64,000 bases of DNA from Ceratodon purpureus (taxonomy: Eukaryota > Streptophyta > Bryopsida > Pseudoditrichales > Ditrichaceae): the NCBI GenBank assembly GCA_014871385.1, contig CM026426.1, positions 73,708,303 through 73,772,302 of the forward strand, in the 5' to 3' direction. How positions within the stretch are numbered: the stretch's first letter is position 1; each line of letters begins with the position of its first letter. Position numbers and translations under genes: made by a program. This document shows positions 23,422 to 33,321 of this stretch, in pieces. The notes beneath the pieces are model-generated. The model was not told the origin of the DNA, did not search any database, and was given only the letters and a program-made list of their open reading frames with translations.

Positions 23422-23939
23422 TGATGTAGGTGTGGAGATTCAATGATTGCTTGATGGTGTAGATGGTGGTTAGTTATTATAATTGGAGCAAATGATTTTG
23501 CAATATGTTGGTATTCCGGGCGCAATTTAATTGTACTAGGGATAAAGTATCTTCTAGCTCTTTTCTTATGTTCGGCTAGATGAGTTCTAAGTATGTTGGG
23601 CATTGGCCCTGGGTTTGATTCAATGTCCCCACATTGAAGTAGGGCTAATTTGTTTACAAAGTAGTATCCTTGGTAAATACTAGTTTTAGGGTTTTTATAA
23701 TTTAATTTATAATATTTTGTTGTTATGAATTTTGTTGCGTTGAATAGATTAGGTAATGCAGGTATTATTTGTTCTAGTCGTAGAGGTAAGTAATGTGAGA
23801 TTGTAGTATATTCAGTTGCTTGGTTTGTAATTGAGTTAGCAAACCAATTGTATATGTGTAGATTTGTATTTTCTTCGTATTCTATTTTCTTGTAATGTAG
23901 ATAGGTATATTCTATTTTCTCGTAGCGTTGATAGACCAT
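23325..23939 (-). CDS. LINE N-terminal frame with 2A peptide
   Basis: A good start candidate is the ATG at 23937-23939 in the context ACCATGG. About 111 residues follow before the 2A motif: a Tyr/Lys-rich N-terminus (KKIEYEENT), then a hydrophobic run ending LALLQCGDIESNPGP directly followed by Met. After it come a basic segment (HKKRARRYF) and His-rich sequence, to a stop at 23325. The endonuclease frame overlaps from 23421. The open frame extends further upstream to 24674 through repeat sequence, which I take as untranslated. The N-terminal peptide has no recognised domain. Confidence 0.65.
   Translation of the reverse strand: MVYQRYEKIEYTYLHYKKIEYEENTNLHIYNWFANSITNQATEYTTISHYLPLRLEQIIPALPNLFNATKFITTKYYKLNYKNPKTSIYQGYYFVNKLALLQCGDIESNPGPMPNILRTHLAEHKKRARRYFIPSTIKLRPEYQHIAKSFAPIIITNHHLHHQAIIESPHLHQCIQARIQSPLPHILYALIVTIHPLIIHVKIY
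23604..23627 (-). promoter_or_regulatory. 2A ribosome-skipping site
   Basis: The codons spell DIESNPGP, an exact match to the 2A consensus D-[VI]-E-x-N-P-G-P, preceded by LALLQCG. At such sites the ribosome omits the peptide bond between Gly and the last Pro, giving two proteins from one ORF. Here it would release about 111 N-terminal residues from the LINE polyprotein. 2A motifs are known at the N-terminus of some animal and trypanosome LINEs. Confidence 0.85.
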
Positions 23940-24055
23940 GGTCGTAGAGTGTTTGGTTATAAGATTTTGTTTTTGAATAGTATCCCATGTTATGTGAGAT
24001 TTAGGTAGAGAGTAGATTTTCTGTTTGAGATGATTTCTATATTTCAGGTGAAATC

Positions 24056-24262
24056 TATACTTCTGGTGGAGTTTATATTTGGGATGTATTCTACATTTTG
24101 AATGAAATTTAGATTCTGGATGTAATATGAATTTTGGATGAAGTATGAAGTTTGTATGAATTTTGGTTTTTGGATGAACTATAAATATTGGATGAACTAT
24201 AAATATTGGATGAATACCAAAATTTGGATGAATTCTGAATTTTGGATAAAATTTGAGTTTTC
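24056..24262 (-). repeat. TTGGATGAA minisatellite in LINE 5' region
   Basis: A degenerate unit of about 18 bp built around TTTGGATGAA or ATTGGATGAA is repeated about ten times, for example three near-identical units between 24170 and 24220. On the minus strand it gives the repeated IHPKF/IHPIF reading. It lies between the 5' direct repeats and the inferred ATG. Confidence 0.8.
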
Positions 24263-24282
24263 GAAGTTTTGTATAGATGCCA

Positions 24283-24345
24283 CTTCTTATCACCCCAACC
24301 AAGACCTCATTCCACAAATTAAGTCGTGGGCCTACGAGAGGTTTT
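24283..24345 (-). repeat. LINE 5' direct repeat, proximal unit
   Basis: About 60 bp containing CTTATCACCCCAACC and TTCCACAAATTAAGT are repeated at 24551-24613, 268 bp away, in the same orientation with roughly 85 percent identity. This looks like tandem 5' promoter monomers of a LINE. Confidence 0.7.
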
Positions 24346-24550
24346 TTTGATAGGAAGAAGTGGAGAATATTTTTCAAGTATTGGACTTTTACAGGACTAT
24401 TTGTAGTGTGGTATGAATGGAGATTAGAACAATGGTGAGACAAGTTACACTTTGGATGAATTTTGGATTTTGGGTGAATCTTGTGGGGGGTTTTCAATCT
24501 GTAGTAAAAACAAAAAGAGTGTAAGAATTTGCCAGAGTATGTAGAGTTTT

Positions 24551-24613
24551 CTCCTCTTATCACCCCAACCACTCCTTCATTCCACAAATTAAGTTGTGGG
24601 CCTACCAGAAGTA
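24551..24613 (-). repeat. LINE 5' direct repeat, distal unit
   Basis: Partner of 24283-24345. It lies within 50 bp of the inferred 5' end of the element, so the element probably starts with these monomers. Confidence 0.7.
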
Positions 24614-25183
24614 AAGTGGTTGGGAAGAGGCAAGTGTCATATGGCAGCATTTCTATCGTATATTTTCCCATCACACATTTTCTAAAAGATTGTAAGCATT
24701 GAAAAGTCCTACAATTTCAAGACATTTTCTACGTATCTCAGATTGATCCTTGAATATTAACATACAACATACATGTTTCCATTCACATTCTCCTACTTGA
24801 TGCTCAACTATAGTAACAAATAGATGCATACATTCTAATTCCTTCAAAATCCTTCCTTTACTTGAATTCCAATGCAGCACTCTAAACACATGCTGGACTA
24901 ACACAGCTTCTAGCATGTCAGACACTCTAACAGGACTATGCAGCATTCTCGACATACCACTAACATGACAGTGTAAGGACAGGCTAATCTTTATAGACCT
25001 GCTGCAATTTACTACCAAAGACCTAAAAGGAGCAATACATACACAGGTTAGCTCCAGCCAATGGCTGTGAGCTTTCACAGGGTTGATACTTTGCTTATAA
25101 TCAATCAGTACATACTCAATCTTGTCACAGCAATTTGAGTTATTTCTCTGGAATTCTGAAAGTGATGAACAACAAAGCTTACC

Positions 25184-27100
25184 TAATAGCTCAAGGTCTG
25201 GTTTGAAGAGCTTCGCCGTTCTCAAGTTAACTCCGTCCTCGGCTGTGACAACACAGATTTTTTGAGTCGGAGGGTATGCAACATAGCTTTTCTTCGCTGA
25301 TCCTGCGATGTGTCTTCTGAACTCATACGCCGCGGCCCCTACTTCTCTTATAGTCTCCTCGCTGCCTCCTTCTCGTGCGGACTCCACAACGCCCTCCTCG
25401 CATGGGAGTGACGGCACCAGTGCTAGGTTCTTTCTTTTCTGTCGTGGTTGGGCTCCTCCAGGTTCTGACCTACAGATGTGGTGTTGTTTGGAAAGTGTGT
25501 TGCTTGGGAGGTGTGGCAGCTTCCGCGGTTGTGGCAAGGGGATGTGCGCAGCAGGAAGGGGCTTTCGGCAGTCAGGGTGCAGCTTCTCCCCCTCCGTCGC
25601 TATTTTCACGACCTGAATGGAGGAACTAAATAGAGCACTCAAAGTGAAGGTCAGTGTTTTGTTATTTCTCAATGTGTGTTTTAAGAAAAATGTGAATGCA
25701 TTCTCTATTCTAAATGTACAAGGAATTGGCTTAAAAGACGAGTTGTAGTTTAGGGACTTACCTGTGGTCGCCTTTTGCTTGTTGTGGTGCAATTTCTCGA
25801 TTAGGTCAAGATTCGAATTTTGTCTGGGGAGCACTTGTGAGGTGCAGACTGAGCTATGAAGGTGAAACATTCTTGAAATGCAGATTACTTTTTGTAAGTG
25901 ATTTTTAATATCTCGAACCTGAGCTACTGAGATTGATTGCGAAATTTTAAAATTAATTGGACAAGGGTTTCGAGACTTACCTAGCGTTGAGGTGTAGCTG
26001 GTTCGAGGATGCGGTGGGTGGCTAGTTCGATCGGGCGACCTTGGGACCAGCGAAGGCGACCTCGAGACTAGCAAAGGCGATCTCAACAGCAATAAAGGCG
26101 GCCTTGACAACGGGAGAAGTAGCTTTGATTCTGTTCTGCTCGCTTTTGTTTGTTTCCAATCTGTTTGCTTATGTCTGCGATGGGTTCTGCTTGCTTGCTC
26201 CGATTGATGACTTAATTCTAATTTTTGGGACTTGTCTTCTCTACTGCAGGGACGAGGTCTTGATTTTGGCAAGTGTGATCCCTGAGCAACAGACCTAAGG
26301 TACAACTTGGGGGTGCAAATTAAATCGTATGGGAGGGACATTTCTAGATTGTAGATTGAGTTTTGAAAATAATGATATTCATGTTGGATATGTGAAACTG
26401 GACTAGAGAGAGTGACCCTAGATCTAATTAGACAAAGACTTTGAATGATGGTGGAGTTCAGTAACTTACCTGTTGAGGAGTCGTGACAGAGGTTGTGTGC
26501 AAGACTATCACGCAAGTGTGCTGCATCAGCCAAACTGGCGCTTCTGCATTTGCGGGAAACGATCTCATCACACTTCGATAGACTGATGTACTGTTGGAGC
26601 TTAGTTGGGCAACGAAATGCAGGTAATGGTGGTGTCGGAAGCGTTCGTAGTTTTCGCACAGCCCTGTATTCGAAAATCTGCGCACTAGAGTTTGACATCA
26701 ATCTTGTGGTGCCGCTTGGATTAATGCAGAGAAAGTTTGTGTGTGTAGCATGTGCTAGTGGAGTGAAACTGATAACTGCATATGTAATTTTGAAAAATTG
26801 ACGGGTTTGGTTTAGTAGCTTACCTGACTTATTCTTGGATTTATTGTGGTGCAGCTTCGTCACTTGATTTCGTAGCCGAACTCCAGGCGATGTTGCTCTA
26901 CCGCTCAAGCCTCTCTTCACTAGTCCTACTGATATTAATCTGCAACTTATTCGATGAAGTATATAGGGCTGCAGCCACTCCTTCGATGCTATGGTGGATT
27001 TGCTACGGTGGACTCTCCGATTTGTGAAAGTCAATTTGCAGAAATCAGTTTGTGAAATTAATTGCTTCAGGAGGAGGTTAGAAAGACTTACCTGAGTGGA
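25184..27100 (-). CDS. Unrecognised multi-exon gene
   Basis: On the minus strand there are six good donor sites of AG-GTAAGT/C type (intron sides near 27090, 26820, 26470, 25980, 25761 and 25183). The clearest exon is 25612-25184 (143 codons, preceded by TTCAG and followed by GTAAGC). It encodes a basic, Pro-rich start, then Glu-rich sequence and KKSYVAYPPTQKICVVTAED and FKPDLELL. Another exon is about 25823-25762. A 911-codon open frame runs across the introns, so it is not one protein. Two exon-intron junctions share the coding sequence KLHHNK about 1.06 kb apart, suggesting tandem exon duplication. First and last exons were not found; the LINE begins soon after. No family recognised. Confidence 0.45.
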
Positions 27101-27603
27101 TGCAAGTCGGATCGCATGAGTTGTTAGCAGGGTTGGCGCCTCCCACCATGAGATGCGGGGGGCACAGTTACTGCTTCTGTGTTGTTGCAGGCTTTGGGAG
27201 TCAGCTCGTACTACTCCTTGTTGCTGTACTACTCCTTGGTGGTGCCGGTTTCGGTGCAGGTGCTTGGGATCAACTTGTCTCGTCACTCTTCCTTGTGTGT
27301 CTTGGCTTTGGCGTAGGCTTCGGCGATCAGCAGATACCAATTCGGGTGGTGAGTCTTCTGGTACTTGTCTTCCTTGGTGTGTCCTGTGGAGGCGGGAGGT
27401 GGACACGCAGTAGCTTCCTTCGCTGTCCTGGTACAGATGTGTATCCGTTGGCCGAGTTCCGAGAAAAGCGGATCTGTGTGTAATGGAGCGATGCGGTGCT
27501 TGTGGAATGCCTCGTCCTGCTCAGTCTGTGTAGGCTGCGTACGTTGGTGTGAGTGTAGGACTATAACTGGAAATGGGACGTGAAACTTCACGGTTCTGAT
27601 CAA

Positions 27604-30600
27604 CAGAGTTTCTATGAGTTTGTGGAGAAGCTAGTGAAACATAGTCTAGGAAAAAAGAGAAGCGAAAACAGTAATAAGAAGGAAAGAGTGTATTGTTAGA
27701 GGTCGGGAGAACCTCCCCTTGTGAATGAGATCAATCTTGAAGTTGGTGTGGTCCTAGGATAGGGTAGCCAGTGTGTTGCACAAGAAGGTATCCTTGAGGT
27801 AGTAGTTTGTCCTCTTAACACAATTTGATCTAGATCTGAGAATGTAATGTACTTACTGTTTGAGTGATGGCAGCCTAGTTCCAACTTCTGCTCCCAGCTC
27901 TAATCAGACTAGCAGTATGGGCTCAATCATTCACCAAACATGTAACACACATACTCAATATCAGATCTAGTCAGTCAATGCCCCTTCCAACACAAGGCTT
28001 CTCAACAAGCTCGTAAGCACACTGAAGTCGATGGTGCAAGGGGCGCCAGAGGTCCAGCCCTTCTCTGGTTGCACTTCTCCTTCAGCGGCTAACACACAGA
28101 CTGCCCTCACCTAGGATTTCGGAGCTCTCAGCCTCTCAGCATTCCAAAAAAGTCCTTCGGCTGCATCGACAAGAAAAGTTCGGCTCCTCCACCTCGAAGA
28201 CCGACAACCTTTTTCAATTCATAGAGGACGTTGTTGTAAAAAACACTTGTTCAAATGTTTTCATCAAGTGGGACGCAAAGTATGTCCACAAGAAGATATT
28301 CTGAGTGCGCCTATGTCGTCGATATAGTTCTACATATACTCTAAGGTATGATATTCAATTTCATTACAGCTCACTGCTAAATGAAATGTACATTACGCTT
28401 TCTCTTGGTTCGCATCATTACTGTTGTAGTGGTTATCATCTACGTATCGCCACTCTCAGTGCTTCAATAAACAATTTCGTATGTTCAAATCCACTCCTTT
28501 GTCGTCTAGCCATCATTATCATGTAGTGAGCAATGTTGAATCCAACCATGCGGTTGCTGATGTTCTTTTATGGAGGAAACATACTGTCCACCATTGTGGA
28601 CTCCTTAACCCTCGAAGAAACAAATTGGTTTCTGCCGACTCCGATGTCCGATCTGATCTCATACACACATCAAATTCATGTTCCAAACGCGGCTAAATGG
28701 CCGTTGAAATAGAATGTCAATATTCGCCCATTAGTGGCCGGGTATGGCACCCAAATTACAGGGTTTGAATTTCGTTGACCGGACATAACAATTAATACTT
28801 CACGCCAATATAAACCTAGTTTCCGGATCAGGACATCTAAAACGGTCCTCTATCAACTTCAAATCCTATACCCATTGATCGATGTCCAGACCGTACAGCC
28901 GGGTATCATGATCGTCCGGGTATCTCGTACCGGGTATCTTCCCAAGTACCAGTCCTCAATGAAAACGCCGTCGACCCCACACCACCTGCAATTCTTGGGA
29001 CCCACATGCACGATAATATTGTGTGCTCTCCGGTTAGAAGTAATTTCAGATCGCAGTTTACCAAGCCCCGGTCTGAGTGGGCCCCCGCTACTAAACCCGA
29101 CCCAGCACTATCGCAGGCCCACACCATGTCCGATTTGACTAGGATGGCCATGAGACGACCAGAAACCATTCTTGGTCACCTCACTCTGAACTAGTCACAA
29201 ATCTAGTCACAACTTCAGTCATTTGCCACACACCCTCCACTAGTGAACCATAGCACTGTACGGTTTTGGAAAATAATTTGCTATTTCCTCAACTCTGGTC
29301 TTGTACAAAGGCTCTTTCACTAAGCTCTGTGTTTATGAATTCCGCAACACCATAGCAGATTAGTCACCCGACGAACAACAATTTTTTCATTTGGAAAAAC
29401 AAAGTTTGTTTCCCAGAAATAAAATTTCCAATTTTTATTTCCTAACAAAAAATCAATAACAATGACTTTAAACGACTTACTCACAATAAAATATTGCAGA
29501 AACCAATTTCTTTTTTTTCGTTTATATCTTCATAATTTTTAATTTTTACGTTTTTTTATCTTCAGAAGTATTTTTGAACCAACCTGCTATGGTAGTACAG
29601 TACCTAGACTATACATGCATGCATTTGAGAGCACACTTGTGCATTTGAAATTCTGTGAAGTTCAAATTTACTACTAACGAAAGAACTCCTATAGCATTCC
29701 ACAGTTTGGCACATTTTGGCAGATACAAGTAACCCACTTACAGGCAATTTTGCATGAGTCAAACTGCCTGAAATCTGAGACTTGTAAATTTTTAAGCCCT
29801 CAAGCATCAATTCAGCACTTTTGGTATGATTTTGAGTCCAGTCAGGCTTCCTATGAGTTAAATTTTACTAGATGTGGTTGTAACTTTAGCACAACATGGG
29901 AAATTTTCATATATTTTTAAGAAGACCATTTATGCTGCAAAGGTTGAACCTGATCCAGAAAATTGCAACCCGACCAAAAAGGGTGGAAACCTGTAATTCA
30001 TGGTGGAACTCATTTCTCGAACAACGAACCATGTTCTTTTGAAAGCCTCAAAACCAATCATTTATATAAAAAGTCTCAGGGGTGGTAAGGATGAATAACA
30101 AGAATAACAAGTCTCAGGGGAATAACAAGAAAAATAAAAGCTATTCATTTTGAGACAAAATGATTTTAAAAAATCATAAATTTATTTTAGAGGCCCACTA
30201 AAAATAAAAATTATATATATGTGATGATATTTTTTATTCTCTACATTTACAAAAAAAATGAATTTAATTATATATCTTATAGTAATAGGCGGTTTGATCA
30301 TCCTTGAACAAATATGTATCTTATTTTGAAAAAAATGAAGTTCCTATTTTTTTAATCATTAAAAAAAGCTCCATATGGGTTTGAAAAAGACAAATACCAC
30401 ATGAATTAGTTTCTTATCTTTTTTATTTTCTATCCTGCAAATTTTCAAAATTTTCAATTTTTTTTTACAATAAATATGAACAAACCTGCTATTAATATAC
30501 AGTAGTTAGTTCTTTGGATGCTAATTTTTCTTCAATAATCTTTTTAGTTTCAAACGTGAACTTCATTTCAAGGAAAATAAATACTTAGAGAAAGTTCCGT

Positions 30601-31689
30601 TACAAGCACTCCCGAACCAACCTGAGGCACTTTTCATTCAACAAGGGAGTAAAACTCCAATCTTAGCAAGGGGTATGGAACATGAAGAGTATGTGGATTT
30701 CCTTCGAAAAATTAATTAGAAAACCTGAATGAACTACATAATTTTACTTTTACATTGATTGTTTACTGGTCCTGCACTGCTGCATTTTGTTCCAATGAGC
30801 CTGCCCGGAGTGTGAATGGCTTCTTTGGGGGTCCCTATTTTACTCGTGATCTGGCGCATCCCAGGGAGTATGGCTTTCTTTTTACTTTTATATTGTTTGA
30901 GTTTCTGAAAAATACTTTTCATATTTACAAAGTGACTTTGTGCCAAATCAATGGATGGGTATGAACTCTGGATTGACTTTGAAATGCATATTTCGCTGGA
31001 ATCAGAAAATCAAGCATTCTGATGAAATGTATATTGTACTCTTCAGCCAATGAAATGATGATGTCAACGACTGGACTGGGCAAAGGGGACTGTCAAAAAA
31101 AGAACATAAGATGGAGGGAATTATTATACGTCATCCAACTATAGAATTGCTCCCAAATTATCAATGAACAAAATAGTCAAGTTATGATTTATTAATTAAT
31201 AAACAATTCTTATCAATGGAGTCATTTTAAAAGTGAGGTAAAGGCAACATAAGTCTCGAACATTCTGAATAGTTACAATTAACTAAAATATCCTAAACTT
31301 AGCATTGGTTATTCTAAATGTGTTCTAATAAAAAAAGTTTCAAACCTACGCTACTTCTTTACTTATAACGGTAGATAAAATTAATTTGAATTGTAATTGA
31401 AAGACCACCAAAGTCCTCTATGTCTATACGTCAATTACATAATAGATGACACATTAAGTATTTATAGAAAAATCATCATCGGTCAGAAATATATTTAGCA
31501 TGGGTGTCCAAATAGCCTACAAAGCACCAAATTTCAATCTGGGTACCATAACTATTTTTTTTTCAAATGTCTAACTAGAAATCAAATTTGATTCCCTCAA
31601 GGTCCTCGCTATGGCAATCGTTCATAAAAAGTTTTACAAATAACCTTCGCTCAATGGATCTTCATAATATACTGAAGTTCTCCTAAACT
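27604..31689. other. AT-rich spacer
   Basis: No gene recognised. At about 28530-28590 the plus strand reads ESNHAVADVLLWRKHTVHH, faintly like the end of a Ty3 RNase H domain (usually N-x-V-A-D-A-L-S-R), which may be an old retroelement scrap. From 29.3 to 31.6 kb the DNA is AT-rich with many homopolymers and no ORF over about 75 codons. Confidence 0.45.
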
Positions 31690-31960
31690 TCTTGGTCTAG
31701 GATTGCCTATTGACCATACATCAAAATCCGGATGTGCCTCCAGAATGCGGGCATGGAGGTCAGCCCATCTGGCCGTGTGTTCCCCAAATTTATCTTGGCA
31801 TTTACGCAAATCACCTTAGACCTCATTTTCCCGCTCCTCATGAACCCCTTTGAAGCGCACAATGGTGTCTCTCTCTTGACGTAGAGCTGCGGATGTCCTC
31901 TCCTCCTCCTGGAGGCTTCTTTCAAGAATCCGTATGCGCTCTTCCAAAGCCTCCATTACT
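31690..31960 (-). pseudogene. Coiled-coil gene fragment
   Basis: A minus-strand frame reads ERIRILERSLQEEERTSAAL, then RQERDTIVRF, and after one in-frame TAA continues GDLRKCQDKFGEHTARWADL and ILEAHPDFDVW. The heptad-like spacing of Leu/Ile with many Glu/Arg indicates a coiled coil. It is isolated in AT-rich DNA and has no clear start. It could be a last exon of a lost gene or of a mobile element protein. Confidence 0.45.
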
Positions 31961-32583
31961 GCGTCATCAAGGTAACAAAAACATGGAGATCTGCTTCATT
32001 TTCTACCTTTCTTCAACTACTTCCCGACATCTCTAATGTAGCGACAACAATTGGCGTGCGTTCTAATGAAGGCACAAGACACTCATTAATTGGCAAAAGA
32101 CACTGAAAACTGAGTTATCTTTCTGCACGCTTTTAGGAGGGGTCTACATACATAAGTAGGTGTTTACCGATACAAAACTCTATAAATTCATAACTTATTC
32201 ATATAGAATGAGAAAAATATAATTTCACTTTCATTCTCATATCCCAGTATTTGCTAATATGTGGAAAAAAACGATATCCTCTTAAGTATTCTAAAATAGG
32301 TGGTTGTACCTTGGATTCCACCTTGGATGCTTTCACTCATTTCTTTTTAGTAACAAATACATTCTGCCATTTCCATATGGTAGTTCAAATATTCAAATAA
32401 TTCAAATATTGATACTAAAAAAGTCAGAAGTTCATGCCTTGCTTGATCAAGACATCCAGCTGCATAAGTTTGCTGAATCTTTCCTATGCAATACCAAGTA
32501 ATTCAATGCATAGTCAGCTTTCCTTAATGGCATCTACTCTTTGCAGCTTTTTTAATTTCTATCTAAGATGCAAGGGTAATGAA

Positions 32584-32696
32584 GGGTCGCACCGTCGCAC
32601 CCTTTTATTTAATTGTTTAAAGTGAATTAACAAAATTCATTGGAAGGGAAAGTTATACGCCCTCGTCAGAGGGTTGCACCTTTTTGATGCAACCCT
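32584..32696. repeat. Two short hairpin-forming inverted repeats
   Basis: GGGTCGCACCGTCGCACCC near 32586 is close to an inverted repeat, and AGGGTTGCA ... TGCAACCCT at 32669-32694 has a 9-bp perfect stem with a loop of about 8 bases. No neighbouring gene explains them. Confidence 0.5.
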
Positions 32697-32999
32697 TTAA
32701 TGCCACCTATTAAAATCAATCCGTCGTAAATATGGCAAAATAGAAAATAAATTTTAAAAATGACACTTTTACAATGCTGAAAGGATAGAGGCGTATTTTC
32801 AAAATCTTGACCATTGCGTTGGATGACTCCTCTAATAGGAGTCCCGACTGGATACCACGATTACGGCGACCAATGAGTTAAAGTCGATTACTCTCGTGGA
32901 ATTTGGATGACTGCATTCGTCATCCCATCTGAAAAGCGGCTGCCTGCCACATGTCACGTTCTGAGACCCGCATAGTGGTAGGCCGTGTCGACACTCCTT

Positions 33000-33300
33000 T
33001 CTTCTTCTTCCCCATTATCCCTCCTCCAACTCCACATTCGACTCTTGGCGTGCCACCCTCCAGCCCTCTTTGGAGATTGCTCGAGCTCTTCCTTTGCTCT
33101 CCTTCTTTCGCCTATGTGCACGCTCCGTTGTTTGTTTCCCTAAGTCTCCTACTCTCTCCCTCCCCTCCTTCTTCTCCTCTGTTTTGCGTAGCCTTCCTCC
33201 TTCCAATTCTCATTTTTGTGCCATCGTCGCTCTTGCTAACTCCTCACCCCACTCCCCTCAGTCCCTTCCAATTCTCCTTTTTCTCATTCTCGTTTTGTGA
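33000..33300 (+). other. Pyrimidine-rich tract upstream of decayed gene
   Basis: The plus strand is strongly C/T-rich (long CTCCTTC and CCTCC runs), giving low-complexity Ser/Pro/Leu ORFs in all frames. CT-rich tracts are common just upstream of plant transcription starts, and coding-like sequence follows from 33322. Confidence 0.4.
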
Positions 33301-33321
33301 CCGCGGTCACCACTTCTCGCT

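Larger units (their letters stand above)
16198..24660 (-). mobile_element. Near full-length LINE (2A, EN, RT, RNase H)
   Basis: The element reads right to left. A repeat-rich 5' region (24.05-24.65 kb) is followed by an N-terminal frame with a 2A peptide, an APE-type endonuclease, a reverse transcriptase, a 500-residue region of uncertain function, RNase H, a Cys-rich C-terminal region and a 3' tail with a pol III B-box-like sequence. It is interrupted by a few frameshifts and stops, so this copy is dead or nearly so. Presence of APE endonuclease plus RNase H fits the I/Jockey-like side of LINEs rather than the common plant L1, but the clade needs a tree. A truncated sister copy lies at 6690-8875 in the opposite orientation. 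Confidence 0.88.

Noticed and set aside
23940..24674. Translation of the whole upstream open frame of the LINE, including repeated IHPKF units.
   Set aside because: This stretch is a nucleotide minisatellite plus 5' direct repeats; the ATG at 23937 in good context is a better start.
24671..27406. A single 911-residue protein on the minus strand.
   Set aside because: The frame crosses at least five good donor and acceptor pairs, and composition alternates between exon-like and intron-like parts; it is a read-through of introns.
28481..28696. Ty3 RNase H fragment.
   Set aside because: Only about 15 residues resemble the end of the domain; too little to call.
33000..33300. Pro/Ser/Leu-rich secreted protein ORFs on the plus strand.
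   Set aside because: The sequence is a C/T-rich low-complexity tract open in several frames at once.
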